A stretch of DNA of 64,000 nucleotides from Marinobacter algicola DG893 (GCF_000170835.1 NZ_ABCP01000011.1:36322-100321), one strand, 5' to 3'. Shown: positions 17,217 to 26,243, numbered from the stretch's first letter. The notes: a model not told the origin generated them from the sequence alone. Program-made: numbers and translations.

Positions 17217-18323
17217 ATGACACTGATCATCAACAACGACGAGGTGGCTCAGGTTCTCACGGTAGACACCACGATTAACGCCCTGGAAGAGTCCTACCGG
17301 AATCTGGTCCTGGGTGAAGCCACCTGTCGGCCGAGAATAGACATTCGGATTCCCACCAGTGATCCCCAAAAAAATTACCAGTTCGGTTCCATGGAGGGTG
17401 GGTCGACCAAGGGCTATTTCGCGACCCGAATGAAGTCCGACATTGTTTACGAAACGACCTACAACGGGGCGACAACCTCGGAAAAATACTGTGTTCGCCC
17501 GGGCCTGTTCTGCGGACTGATATTCCTGACATCCATCGAAAACGGCGAACCGCTGGCGTTCATCAACGATGGTGTTCTGCAACACATGCGCGTCGCGGGC
17601 GACGGCGGCATCGGCGTCAAATACATGGCCAGGAAAGACGCGGAAGTTGTCGGCATGCTCGGTTCAGGCGGCATGGCCAAGTCCCACATGGACGCCTTCA
17701 TGAACGTCCGCAACATTAAAAAGCTTCAGGTATACAGCCCAACCCGCGAAAACCGGGAAGCATTCGGTCGCGAGATGGCCGAAAGGCACAACATTGAAGT
17801 CCAGGTGTGTGACAAGCCCGAGCAGGTTTACAAGGGCGCGCATATCGTGGCGTCGCTGACCGACTCCGCCGTATCCGTACTGGACGGCAAACTGATCGAG
17901 CCGGGCGCCCATGTCATTGTCGTGGGAAGCGAAGGTCGGCCGGACCCAGCCACCATGGAAAAGGTGGATGTGTATTTGCGCTTCGGCGACACACCCGCCC
18001 CCACCGGTCATCCAGAGTTCGAGACAGACGCGGAATACATCGCCTGGGAAGCCCGCCCAGATCTGCCCAAATTTGGCAACGGCCGTTGGGGCACCCGTGG
18101 CCGGGGGGTCTGGTTGCCGGACAGGCGCATCACCCTGGCGGACATCCTGAATGGTAAAACGCCGGGCCGGGTTTCGGATCAGCAGATTACCTGGTCAGAA
18201 CGCGGCAACCTTCAGGGCGCCCAGTTCTATGCGGTCGCTGGCAAAGTGTACGAACTCGCGAAGGCTGCTGGTCTGGGATACGAGATCCCCACCAGCCTGT
18301 TCCTCCAGGACATACGAAACTGA
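17217..18323 (+). CDS. Ornithine cyclodeaminase/mu-crystallin family protein (copy 2)
   Basis: The 368-residue second paralog. It shares with copy 1 the LFCGLIFL, EPLAFINDGVLQHMRV and VGMLGSGGMAKSHMDAF segments (dinucleotide loop near 145-156) and the ends YEIPTSLFLQDIRN/ELPTDWLLQDIRD, so the two are close relatives. After the Rossmann domain it differs: the region EGRPDPATMEKVDVYLRFGD replaces the Arg/Gln-rich stretch of copy 1. A GAGG ribosome-binding site precedes the ATG. Retention of full length and motifs argues for function; the pair could form a hetero-oligomer. Confidence 0.82.
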   Translation: MTLIINNDEVAQVLTVDTTINALEESYRNLVLGEATCRPRIDIRIPTSDPQKNYQFGSMEGGSTKGYFATRMKSDIVYETTYNGATTSEKYCVRPGLFCGLIFLTSIENGEPLAFINDGVLQHMRVAGDGGIGVKYMARKDAEVVGMLGSGGMAKSHMDAFMNVRNIKKLQVYSPTRENREAFGREMAERHNIEVQVCDKPEQVYKGAHIVASLTDSAVSVLDGKLIEPGAHVIVVGSEGRPDPATMEKVDVYLRFGDTPAPTGHPEFETDAEYIAWEARPDLPKFGNGRWGTRGRGVWLPDRRITLADILNGKTPGRVSDQQITWSERGNLQGAQFYAVAGKVYELAKAAGLGYEIPTSLFLQDIRN

Positions 18324-18365
18324 CGCCAGGACCGCCTTCGCAACCCGAATCAAGGACAACCGCCG

Positions 18366-19442
18366 ATGACTCTGTTGTTGAACAACGACGAAGCCGAACG
18401 CCTGCTGAAGATGCCGGAGGTGATTGACGAGCTGGCCCTCGCGTACAGCGATCTGGCCCGCGATCAAGCCATAAACCGCAATCGTTCGGATACCGCGATC
18501 CCGCGGCCGAAACTCGGCGCCAGCTATGTGTTTAAATCCATGGAAGGAGGCTACCCGCGGAGGGGCGTCTACGCCCTGCGAATCAGCTCTGACATCATTC
18601 AGTGGCCCAATAGGGCCGATGGTCAGCACCGCAAGGAAAAGCTGCCAGCGCTACCAGGTAATCGTTGGTTGGGCCTTGTACTGCTGTTCAGCATCGACAA
18701 TTGCGAACTGCTTGCGGTGCTGCCCGATGGCATTATCCAGCGCTTTCGAGTGGGCGCCACCAATGGACTGGGGATCAAAATGATGGCGCGCCAGAATGCT
18801 CGCCGAATCGGCCTTATCGGCGCCGGTTACCAGGCCGGAACCCAGGCTCTGGCAGCTTGTGCGGTTCGAACCATCGAGGAAATCCGCGTCTACAGTCCTA
18901 CCGCAGCCAAACGCCAGGCCTTTGCCGACGAATGGTCCGACAAGCTGGGCATACCGGTGATTCCCGTTGCCCATGCAAAAGAAGCGGTGGCGAACGCCGA
19001 CATCGTGTTGTGTGCGACCAATTCAATGCAGCCGGTAATCCAGGCCGACTGGCTGGAGCCCGGCATGCATCTTTCCAGCCTGAAACGGTTTGAGTTGCCG
19101 GCGGAATGCTATCGGCGCGCCGACCGGGTCGCCGTCCACACCCGCCTGTGGGAGCCCGACATGTTGATGATGGGCGAGGAAAACATTCCCGATGACGAAC
19201 TCTGGGCCAAGCGCAAAGCCGGCGATGGCATCGATTGGCTCAATCAGCCCGAGATCGGGCAACTGACCTCAGGCCAGATATCGGGACGGGACAACGATCA
19301 GCAAATCACCTGTTTCATGAACAACGTTGGCCTCGGGCTCCAGTTTGCCGCTGCAGGCGCACTGCTGTTCGAAAAAGCCCGTCAAACCGGCGCTGGCCGG
19401 GAGCTCCCACTGGAATGGTTCACCCAGAGCGTCGTTTCGTGA
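18366..19442 (+). CDS. Ornithine cyclodeaminase/mu-crystallin family protein (copy 3)
   Basis: The 358-residue third and most divergent paralog. Family features remain (SMEGGYPRRGVYALRISSDI near 54-73, LLAVLPDGIIQRFRVGATNGLGIK, dinucleotide loop RIGLIGAGYQAGTQ near 147-160) and the C-terminus GRELPLEWFTQSV parallels copies 1 and 2. GAGYQA, rather than GSGGMA, is closer to typical OCD proteins. AAGGA precedes the ATG at 9 nt. It ends against a convergent cysteine-hydrolase gene with a perfect palindromic terminator between. Function unassigned. Confidence 0.82.
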   Translation: MTLLLNNDEAERLLKMPEVIDELALAYSDLARDQAINRNRSDTAIPRPKLGASYVFKSMEGGYPRRGVYALRISSDIIQWPNRADGQHRKEKLPALPGNRWLGLVLLFSIDNCELLAVLPDGIIQRFRVGATNGLGIKMMARQNARRIGLIGAGYQAGTQALAACAVRTIEEIRVYSPTAAKRQAFADEWSDKLGIPVIPVAHAKEAVANADIVLCATNSMQPVIQADWLEPGMHLSSLKRFELPAECYRRADRVAVHTRLWEPDMLMMGEENIPDDELWAKRKAGDGIDWLNQPEIGQLTSGQISGRDNDQQITCFMNNVGLGLQFAAAGALLFEKARQTGAGRELPLEWFTQSVVS

Positions 19443-19470
19443 AAAAACGCCGGTGAGCTCACCGGGTTTT
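19443..19470. terminator. Bidirectional terminator between OCD copy 3 and cysteine hydrolase
   Basis: CCGGTGAG/CTCACCGG (19450-19465) is a perfect 16-bp palindrome flanked by an A-run on the left and GTTTTAT on the right, so it can work for both convergent genes. The stop of the minus-strand gene lies inside it. Confidence 0.7.
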
Positions 19471-20157
19471 ATCCCGGAGCTGATTCAAAACATCGTCAAG
19501 CGCCATCACGTCCGCATACTTGTGATGCAGATCGAACAGGCTGGCCTGGTGGGAAATAGGGTTGCGGTCAAACACGGCTTCTTCAACCAGCACCGTGTGA
19601 AAGCCATAGGAAAAACTGTCGGTCGCCGTGGCACGAACGCAGCCGCTGGTGCTTTCACCAACCATGATCAGCGTCTCGATACGAAGACGCTGCAGATAGG
19701 TCGCCAGTGGTGTGCCATAGAAACAGCTGGCGCGTTCCTTGGCGATCACCAACTCACCATTTTCGGGCGTCAGCTCCGGGTGAATGTCGTAGGCGTTTTC
19801 AGAGGCCTGGCCCGATCGCCGAAAGGTCGCGCTGGCCTTACGCTGGTGGTCAGCATTGCGAAGATCTTTGGTCGAGAAGAGCACCGGCAGACCCTGTAAA
19901 CGCATTTCATGCAGGATCTGCCGGGTTGGCCCCAGGGCCCGCCAGGCGAATTCACCGCAGGAACTCGGGTAATCTCGATAAAGCTCACTCACCGGGCGCT
20001 CACCACCCTCATAACAGAGGTTGTAAAGATCGACCAGGAGCAGGCCGCAGCGGCCTTTGATACCCTTTTGCCGTCGGTAGGGTGCGTACAGGTCGTAAAT
20101 TTCCTGTGGGTACAGGTCCTGCCAACAGTGGTTCTCAAAGTCATGATGCTCGGCCAT
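19459..20157 (-). CDS. Isochorismatase-like cysteine hydrolase (copy 1)
   Basis: A 232-residue cysteine hydrolase of the isochorismatase superfamily, which includes N-carbamoylsarcosine amidase, nicotinamidase and maleamate amidohydrolases. The catalytic triad is visible: D43 (LLVDLYN), K140 (VIAKERASCF) and C173 (ESTSGCVRATA). TSGCVRA is the family's active-site signature. Amide or imide hydrolysis is expected. AGAGG precedes the ATG. It is divergent from a TctC-type binding-protein gene, with an operator-like element (20207-20235) in between, and a paralog at 24468-25172 has the same association. Confidence 0.88.
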   Translation of the reverse strand: MAEHHDFENHCWQDLYPQEIYDLYAPYRRQKGIKGRCGLLLVDLYNLCYEGGERPVSELYRDYPSSCGEFAWRALGPTRQILHEMRLQGLPVLFSTKDLRNADHQRKASATFRRSGQASENAYDIHPELTPENGELVIAKERASCFYGTPLATYLQRLRIETLIMVGESTSGCVRATATDSFSYGFHTVLVEEAVFDRNPISHQASLFDLHHKYADVMALDDVLNQLRDKTR

Positions 20158-20206
20158 TCGGCGCCTCTCTTGTTGGTGTTGCCTTTTACTTCAGCTATCC
20201 TATATT

Positions 20207-20235
20207 AAAGAACGCCGTTCCATTTTTGCAAAACA
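20207..20235. promoter_or_regulatory. Operator-like element D (IclR-type candidate)
   Basis: Contains the perfect palindrome GAACGCCGTTC (20210-20220); on the minus strand the site reads TGTTTTGCAAAAATGGAACG followed by GCGTTCTTT, matching the GGAACG-N-TGTNC core of elements B, C and E. It lies in the 95-bp divergent region between a cysteine hydrolase and a binding-protein gene and overlaps the place where both promoters must be. Confidence 0.65.
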
Positions 20236-20252
20236 ATAAGAAGGTCACTGAT

Positions 20253-21281
20253 ATGAAAATAACTCCCTCGAACCTTGCCAGCATCGCGATCGGGTGCCTG
20301 CTTTCAATGGGCGTCATGGCCCAGGACAGCAGCGCAGAATCCTTTTATGAGGGTCGGACGGTTGAGCTAATGGTCGGTTTCTCCCCCGGTGGCGGTTACG
20401 ACACCTATGCCCGCACACTTGCCCGACACCTGCCCAAACATTTTCCCGGCAACCCGAATGTGGTTGTCCGGAATGTTCCCGGGGCCGGCTCATTGGTTCT
20501 GATGAACCAGATCGCCAATTCCCTGCCCAAAGACGGCTCGGTGTTTGCGCTGGTCAATTCGGGAATTCCGTTCGAGCCCCTGTTCGGCAACAAACAGGCG
20601 AAGTTCGACACTCAGGAGGTCAACTGGGTTGGCAGTCTTGCAGACGATACGGTGCTGGGAATTGCCAATGCCGACAGCGGCATAGAACACTTGCTGGATC
20701 TGCGTGAGAAGAGCATGACCATGGGTGGCTCAGGCGCAGGCTCCAGCACCAATTTCATGCCCAGAGTTCTGGCAGAGCTGTTCGATCTCAATCTGACGGT
20801 TATCGCAGGTTACCCGGGCTCTACCGACATCGTACTCGCCATGGAGCGGGGTGAAGTCGACGGCATAGGGGGCCAGTTCATGAGCACGATTATGACCCGC
20901 ACCCCGGAGTGGCTGGCCGAAGACCGCAAAGTAAACCACATCTATCAATTATCCATGAAGAAACACGAGCTATTGCCCGACGTGGATCTTGTCCGTGACA
21001 TGGCCGAAACAGAAGACCAGCGTCAAGCAGTAGATCTGCTGGCTGCCAGCCTGATGTTCGCGCGCCCATTTGTGGCGCCTCCCGGCATAGATCCCGAGCG
21101 CCTGGACATTCTGCGCACGGCGATGGAACAGACGGCAAAAGACCCGGAATTTCTGGCTGACGCCGAGCGCCAGAGCTTGCCGGTCAATTTTGGTTCCGGG
21201 GAAGAGATGCACGCATTCTTTGCAAAAATCGAACAGACGCCCCCTCACGTTGTTGAGATCGTCGTGTCAGCGAAGAATTGA
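20253..21281 (+). CDS. TctC/Bug-type substrate-binding protein (1 of 6)
   Basis: A 342-residue periplasmic binding protein of tripartite tricarboxylate transporters (TctC/Bug family), which bind carboxylates, amides or aromatic acids. It has an N-terminal signal peptide (about residues 1-22, ending VMAQ), the SPGGGYDTYARTLARHLPKH loop, NVPGAGSLVLMNQIAN, and GIPFEPLFGN. The ATG at 20253 is chosen because it starts the signal peptide; the frame extends upstream through the operator. AAGAAGG is 9 nt upstream. It is followed by a dihydroxyphthalate-decarboxylase-like gene after 25 bp. No membrane partner is adjacent; the only TctA/TctB pair lies at 60-62 kb. Confidence 0.9.
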   Translation: MKITPSNLASIAIGCLLSMGVMAQDSSAESFYEGRTVELMVGFSPGGGYDTYARTLARHLPKHFPGNPNVVVRNVPGAGSLVLMNQIANSLPKDGSVFALVNSGIPFEPLFGNKQAKFDTQEVNWVGSLADDTVLGIANADSGIEHLLDLREKSMTMGGSGAGSSTNFMPRVLAELFDLNLTVIAGYPGSTDIVLAMERGEVDGIGGQFMSTIMTRTPEWLAEDRKVNHIYQLSMKKHELLPDVDLVRDMAETEDQRQAVDLLAASLMFARPFVAPPGIDPERLDILRTAMEQTAKDPEFLADAERQSLPVNFGSGEEMHAFFAKIEQTPPHVVEIVVSAKN

Positions 21282-21306
21282 TCAAATATTCGGCAAGGAC
21301 ATGACC

Positions 21307-22293
21307 ATGGCAGTACCGCTTAATCTGAGTCTCGCCATTGAACGTTACGATCGACACTTCCCGTTCTTCGACAACACCCTGCAACTGCCGGAGGGCCTGA
21401 ACCTAACGGTTTACCAGACCGGTCAGTCTGCCCCACTGCGCGACGGCAAGGGTCGCCATGAACGCATGCTGCACGGCGGTGATTACGACGTGGCCGAGTT
21501 TTCTTTATCTACCTTTCTTATGGCCCGCGCCCGTGGCATGCCCATCGTCGGCATTCCCGTGTTTCCGCGACGCCTGTTCAGCTTCAGTCAGATGTGGGTG
21601 CATCCAGATTCGGACTTACACCAGCCTCGGGACCTGATTGGCAAGAAGGTCGCTATTTCTTCCTTTCAGACCACGCTGTCGCTGCTTGCCAAAGGGGATC
21701 TGAAATTTCAGTACGACACGCCCTGGGAACACATTCACTGGCTGCTTACCACACAGGAAAAAGTCCCGTTCGATTTCAAGCCCGGCGTCCGGGTGGACTA
21801 TATCGGCGGTAGTCGGGAAGACGTGGCACAGAAACTGGCGAATCATGAAATCGACGCCTTTTTCCTGCCCCACCCGCCGCACTCGGTCGTTTCCGGTAAA
21901 CTACCGGCGCGGCGCCTAATAAGCGACTGCCGGGCCGCAGAGATCGATTATTTCCGCCGTGTCGGTGACTTTCCGATCATGCACGTGATTGCCCTCCGGC
22001 AGGAGCTGGCTCAACAGGAACCGTGGCTGGGCCGCGCACTTTACGATCTGTTCAATCAGGCCAATTCACTGGCCGAGGAATATTACGAAGACCCCGGTTG
22101 GTCCCGACTGGCCTGGGGACGTCATTACTACGAGCAGGAAAAGGCCCTGTTCGGCAGCGATCCATGGGAGAACGGTTTTCGACGAAACCGGGCAAATCTC
22201 GAGCGCTTCATCCAATACTCCCAGGATCAGGGAATGATCGATTCGATCTACCCTCCGGAAGAACTCTTTGTGGACGACACACTGAACACCTGA
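21307..22293 (+). CDS. 4,5-dihydroxyphthalate decarboxylase-like protein
   Basis: A 328-residue protein resembling the Pht5/OphC family of 4,5-dihydroxyphthalate decarboxylases, which have a periplasmic-binding-protein-like fold but act in the cytoplasm. No signal peptide is present. Features include SLAIERYDRHFPF at the start, the GDYDVAEFSLSTFLMARARG region near 62-81 and GIPVFPRRLFSFSQMWVHPDS near 85-105, typical for the family. Decarboxylation would give protocatechuate, which fits the pcaHGBL genes at 27-31 kb. AAGGA lies 7 nt before the ATG at 21307; an in-frame ATG two codons earlier would leave only 1 nt. The specificity is an inference. Confidence 0.7.
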   Translation: MAVPLNLSLAIERYDRHFPFFDNTLQLPEGLNLTVYQTGQSAPLRDGKGRHERMLHGGDYDVAEFSLSTFLMARARGMPIVGIPVFPRRLFSFSQMWVHPDSDLHQPRDLIGKKVAISSFQTTLSLLAKGDLKFQYDTPWEHIHWLLTTQEKVPFDFKPGVRVDYIGGSREDVAQKLANHEIDAFFLPHPPHSVVSGKLPARRLISDCRAAEIDYFRRVGDFPIMHVIALRQELAQQEPWLGRALYDLFNQANSLAEEYYEDPGWSRLAWGRHYYEQEKALFGSDPWENGFRRNRANLERFIQYSQDQGMIDSIYPPEELFVDDTLNT

Positions 22294-22367
22294 CCGCTTT
22301 GGTGTCAGCGACGGTAAAACTGTTTCAACAATCGTAACCGATAAGTTTTAGAAACCAGGGACTCATC

Positions 22368-23345
22368 ATGAAGTTAAACCAGACACGCCCCATTGGCCTC
22401 GGTTGCATGAACCTGTCTCACGCCTATGGCAAGCCTTCTTCGCCTGAGCAGGCAAGTAAACTCCTGAATCTGGCCCTTGATCTTGGCTACAATCATTTTG
22501 ATACTGCAGCGTTTTATGGCCTGGGCACCAATGAACAATTGATTGGCGATGCGGTTGCCCATCGGCGCAACGAATATTTTCTGGCCAGCAAGTGTGTGTT
22601 GGTGCCGGACGAAAATGGCAAACGCTCACTGGATGGCCGTCCGGAACGCATCCGCCAAACCTGCGAACAAGCTCTCCGGCGCTTAAAAACAGACTTTATC
22701 GACCTGTATTACTTGCACCGGTACGATAAAAAAGTTCCGCTGGAAGACAGCGTTGGCGCAATGGCTGAGCTGGTCGCTGCCGGAAAGATTGGCGCTATCG
22801 GGTTGTCGGAAGTTTCGGCGGATACGCTTCGACGGGCTAACGCCGTGCACCCCATAAGTGCGGTACAGACAGAATACTCGTTGTGGACGCGCAATGCGGA
22901 CATAGCGGTTATGGATACTTGCGCAGAACTGGGCGCCAGTGTTGTTGCCTTCAGTCCCCTCGGGCGGGGGTATTTAACCGGCACCCTGACGGATGTCACT
23001 CGCCTGGCCGACAGCGATATTCGCCGCAAAATGCCACGTTTCTCTGAAGACAATTACGCCAAGAACCTCTTATTGCTTGAGCCATTGAAACAGGTTGCCA
23101 ATAACCACAATGTCTCAATGGCTGAAGTCGCTCTGGCTTGGGTCCTACAACGGGCCGAGCATATTGTGGCCATTCCCGGCACCTCGTCCGAGACCCACCT
23201 CAAAACCAACTTTGAGGCTCAATCAATCCGGCTTTCAAAGGCGGAATGGCAGCTTTTGAACGACGCCATTAACGATCAAAAGGTCCATGGCGCACGCTAC
23301 AGCGAAGCGGCCCAGGCGGATGTCGATACCGAACAATTCGCCTGA
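22368..23345 (+). CDS. Aldo/keto reductase
   Basis: A 325-residue AKR with the catalytic tetrad D45, Y50, K75 and H117 (HFDTAAFYG, ASK, YLHRYD). The FSPLGRGYLTG segment near 202-212 and IPGTSSETHLKTN near 266-278 are the NADPH-binding features. It would reduce an aldehyde or ketone, or act on a cyclic alcohol. AGGGA precedes the ATG. It is last on the plus strand before a strong bidirectional hairpin at 23349-23380. Probably cotranscribed with the binding protein and the decarboxylase-like gene. Confidence 0.88.
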   Translation: MKLNQTRPIGLGCMNLSHAYGKPSSPEQASKLLNLALDLGYNHFDTAAFYGLGTNEQLIGDAVAHRRNEYFLASKCVLVPDENGKRSLDGRPERIRQTCEQALRRLKTDFIDLYYLHRYDKKVPLEDSVGAMAELVAAGKIGAIGLSEVSADTLRRANAVHPISAVQTEYSLWTRNADIAVMDTCAELGASVVAFSPLGRGYLTGTLTDVTRLADSDIRRKMPRFSEDNYAKNLLLLEPLKQVANNHNVSMAEVALAWVLQRAEHIVAIPGTSSETHLKTNFEAQSIRLSKAEWQLLNDAINDQKVHGARYSEAAQADVDTEQFA

Positions 23346-23348
23346 ACT

Positions 23349-23380
23349 CCGGGAAAGGCCCGGGTTTGGGCCTTTCCCGG
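23349..23380. terminator. Strong bidirectional hairpin between convergent genes
   Basis: A perfect 13-bp stem (CCGGGAAAGGCCC at 23349-23361 with GGGCCTTTCCCGG at 23368-23380) and 6-nt loop. It separates the plus-strand aldo/keto reductase from a minus-strand binding-protein gene. The T-tract is weak, but stem stability is high. Confidence 0.7.
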
Positions 23381-23388
23381 GCAGGGAT

Positions 23389-24411
23389 TTACATAGCGCT
23401 TTTCACCACCTCAATGACTTCTTCCGGGTACTCATAGGTTTCAACAACAATGGCCTGAGCCTCTTCACCGGTCACAAAATCAATGCTCAGACTCTGATTC
23501 GCCGCATCCTCAAGAAACTCGGGATCCATGGCTGTTGCGGCCAGCGCTTTGCGCATGATGGCCACCCGCTCTTGGGGCACTCCCGGAGACATGACGTAGG
23601 GGCGAGCAATCAACTGCCGGGCCAGGAACAGCCTCAAGACCTTTGTTTGCTTGTCCGTTTCCGCAAAGTCCATGACTAAAGGCACATCCGGCAGATCCGG
23701 GTGTTTTTCCAGCGCCATCTGAAAAAGCACATTCACCTCACGATTTTCAATCCAGCCGGGCCTCTGGGTTCTGGCGCTGCTCAGCAACCAGCTGCAACGC
23801 CCCTCTACTTCACCACGCTCCATCGCCAGCAGGATGTCGTTGCCGCCCGGGTACCCGGTAATAATGTTGAATTTGAAATCGAAAAGCTCAGCCATCACCC
23901 TCGGGTAGATGTTGGTGCTGGCACCGGCGCCGGAAGCACCCACCGTCAGCGCCTTGGTCTTGAGATCCTGCCAGGTCTGCACGTCTGCGTCCTTGTTGGA
24001 AACGCAGAGGCTGGTGCCTTTGGACAGACTGCCCAGCCAGACGATATCAGCGGCTTTGTACTGTGCCTGATCATTGCCAAACAACGGCTCAAAGGCCATC
24101 CCCTGATTGACCGTTGCAAAGACGGTCCCGTCGTTGGGAAGTGTATTCGCCACCTGATTCATCAGCACAAGGCTGCCGGCCCCGGTGACGTTTCTGGGCA
24201 CCACATCCGGATTACCCGGGATGTGCTTGCCGATATGTCGGGCAAGGGTTCGGGCGTAGGTGTCATAGCCCCCACCCGGAGAATGTCCGATTAGCAGATC
24301 AATGGTTTTACCGGCGTAGAAATCATCGGAGTTACTGGTTTGTCCGACAGCGGCGGCCGACCAGCAAGAGATGGCCATGACAAGCGCCAGGAAATGTATC
24401 GTTGCTCGCAT
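23389..24411 (-). CDS. TctC/Bug-type substrate-binding protein (2 of 6)
   Basis: A 340-residue TctC-family protein. A signal peptide (about 1-23, FLALVMAISCWSAAAVG) precedes the DDFYAGKTIDLLIGHSPGGG region, with GKHIPGNPDV, NVTGAGSLVLMNQVANTLPNDG and GMAFEPLFGN. The start at 24411 has AAGGA at 7 nt; the frame extends upstream to 24462 but without a ribosome-binding site. It ends a long minus-strand run that begins near 38.7 kb and directly follows a cysteine-hydrolase gene. It most resembles the partial copy at 62963-64000 (RCGWSWSSAKSRR/RCSWLLSSARTQR). Confidence 0.9.
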   Translation of the reverse strand: MRATIHFLALVMAISCWSAAAVGQTSNSDDFYAGKTIDLLIGHSPGGGYDTYARTLARHIGKHIPGNPDVVPRNVTGAGSLVLMNQVANTLPNDGTVFATVNQGMAFEPLFGNDQAQYKAADIVWLGSLSKGTSLCVSNKDADVQTWQDLKTKALTVGASGAGASTNIYPRVMAELFDFKFNIITGYPGGNDILLAMERGEVEGRCSWLLSSARTQRPGWIENREVNVLFQMALEKHPDLPDVPLVMDFAETDKQTKVLRLFLARQLIARPYVMSPGVPQERVAIMRKALAATAMDPEFLEDAANQSLSIDFVTGEEAQAIVVETYEYPEEVIEVVKSAM

Positions 24412-24467
24412 GTTGTTATCCTTATTCATAGCATCAGTATTTTGTTGACAGCCTCTGATCATTCAAA

Positions 24468-25172
24468 CTAATCGGAAACGCGTGACACACAGAGCGCTTC
24501 AAGCTCTGTCAGGGAAACAACAGACGCGTACTTGGCGCTAATGTCGAATAAATTGGCGCAATGGGCAAAGTGAGAGCGATCAAAGCAGCAATCGTCAACC
24601 AGATAGGTTGTGTATCCGTGGGAGCACGCATCTACCACCGAAGCCCGCACGCAGCCGGATGTCGAGACGCCACAGACGACCACTGTGTCGACTTTCCGCA
24701 TCTGGAAATAGGAGTTCAACGGCGTCGCAAAAAAACAACTGGCTTTGGCTTTCTCCAGTACCCATTCACTCTCGAGAGGGTCGATTCCGGGCGGGAATTT
24801 CTGACCTTCGGGCGGCGATGGCCTGGACCTCACACGCTTGGTCGCGCCCCCCGCAAATACCTGATCAAGGCTGTCATTGCGGGTAAACACAACGGGCCAG
24901 TTTCGGTCGCGGAACAGCTGCAGCAACTGGGCGATCCGCGGCAACGCTTCCCAGGCCACCTCACCGCACGCGGTGGGAAACTCTCGGATCGCGTCTGCCA
25001 CAGGCTGGGGTCGGGAGCCGGTAAACGACAGTGTTACATCGATGACTATCAATGCCGGACGTTCACCAAACGGCTGTCGTTCTCCGAATCCAGATTGCAG
25101 GTAGAGCGCCCGTTCAGTTTCGGGCACTACCCTCATCCAATCTTTCTCCGACCACCCATCCTGTTCAGCCAA
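24468..25172 (-). CDS. Isochorismatase-like cysteine hydrolase (copy 2)
   Basis: A 234-residue paralog of the gene at 19459. The triad D45 (LIVIDVTLSF), K141 (VLEKAKASCFF) and C174 (VSTSGCVRASV) is intact. Relative to the first copy it has extra N-terminal residues and a PSPPEGQKFPPGI loop (about 119-130). Its start is a TTG, with AAGGAG 7 nt upstream. It lies between two TctC-type binding-protein genes on the same strand, 30 and 56 bp away. Both hydrolases therefore sit beside a binding protein, which suggests imported amides as substrates. Confidence 0.88.
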   Translation of the reverse strand: MAEQDGWSEKDWMRVVPETERALYLQSGFGERQPFGERPALIVIDVTLSFTGSRPQPVADAIREFPTACGEVAWEALPRIAQLLQLFRDRNWPVVFTRNDSLDQVFAGGATKRVRSRPSPPEGQKFPPGIDPLESEWVLEKAKASCFFATPLNSYFQMRKVDTVVVCGVSTSGCVRASVVDACSHGYTTYLVDDCCFDRSHFAHCANLFDISAKYASVVSLTELEALCVSRVSD

Positions 25173-25202
25173 ACTGTATCTCCTTCAAAAGAGTAAGCCG
25201 GG

Positions 25203-26243
25203 TTATTGCATCGCCTCATTCAGAAGCTGCACTATATGCTCGGGGTAACCGTAGACTTCTCCGAAAAACGTCTGCATTTCCTGGCCATCTACGAAGTCTA
25301 TACTCAACCCCTGGTTGTTGGCATCAGCAAGAAACTCGGGATCCGCAGCCGTCTGTTCAAGCGCATTGCGCAGAGTCGCCAGACGCTCAGGAGCCATGCC
25401 CGGAGGCGCCACATATGGACGACCCATGATCAGTCGTGCGCCAAGAAGGTCAACGACCCGCCTCTGGTCGTCAGTTGTCGCCATTTCGCTAACCAGCGGA
25501 ACATCTGGCAGATCCGGGTGGCGCTTGCGCCCTAGCTGGAAAACGATATTCACATCTCCGTCTGGCTCTAGCCAGTCCGGATTCTTGGCCTTGATCGTAC
25601 TCAGGAATGCGCTCCCCATGCCATCGACTTCACCCCGCTCCATGGCCAGGCCAACGTCATTGCTGCCAGGATAGCCGCTGATGACGGTCATTTTCAGATC
25701 AAACAGTTCTGCCAGAACACGGGGAATCGTATTGGTGTTGGATCCGGCGCCGGTGGCCCCCACCGTCGCTTGCTTCGTTTTCAGATCCTGCCACTTAGTG
25801 ATACCCGACTCTTTACGAAATAAGCCAACCGATGTAACCACACTCAGGTTTCCGAGCCAGCTCACCTCGTTGACATCGAACTTGGCCTGCTCATTACCAA
25901 ACAGTGGCTCGAAGGGCATTCCGGAGTTGACGGCACCGAGGACGGTGCCGTCATTCGGCAATGTGTTCGCAATTTGATTCATCAGAACCAGAGAGCCGGC
26001 CCCCGGGACATTCTTGACCACCACATTCGGGTTACCCGGAATGTGTTTACCCAGATGGCGCGCCAATGTGCGGCCATAAGCGTCGTAACCTCCGCCCGCA
26101 GAGTAACCAATCATGAGTTGAACAGTGCGGCCATTGTAGAACTCCGCTTCACTCTGTTCACTGGCTACAACCGGTCCAGAAGATAATGCGGTGTATGCGA
26201 TGACAGTCAATGCCAGCAGGAACGATAAGCTCAACATTCTCAT
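25203..26243 (-). CDS. TctC/Bug-type substrate-binding protein (3 of 6)
   Basis: A 346-residue TctC protein with signal peptide (MRMLSLSFLLALTVIAY and onward), EFYNGRTVQLMIGYSAGGGYDAYGRTLARHLGKHIPGNPNV, NVPGAGSLVLMNQIANTLPNDG and GMPFEPLFGN. It is most like the protein at 55434 (MGATGAGSNTN, GRPYVAPPG). The ATG at 26243 is selected for the signal peptide with AAAAGG upstream; the frame continues to 26339 without support. It follows the cupin and pca genes on the same strand, so it may import the substrate of that pathway, although operon continuity across the 121-bp gap is not certain. Confidence 0.9.
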   Translation of the reverse strand: MRMLSLSFLLALTVIAYTALSSGPVVASEQSEAEFYNGRTVQLMIGYSAGGGYDAYGRTLARHLGKHIPGNPNVVVKNVPGAGSLVLMNQIANTLPNDGTVLGAVNSGMPFEPLFGNEQAKFDVNEVSWLGNLSVVTSVGLFRKESGITKWQDLKTKQATVGATGAGSNTNTIPRVLAELFDLKMTVISGYPGSNDVGLAMERGEVDGMGSAFLSTIKAKNPDWLEPDGDVNIVFQLGRKRHPDLPDVPLVSEMATTDDQRRVVDLLGARLIMGRPYVAPPGMAPERLATLRNALEQTAADPEFLADANNQGLSIDFVDGQEMQTFFGEVYGYPEHIVQLLNEAMQ

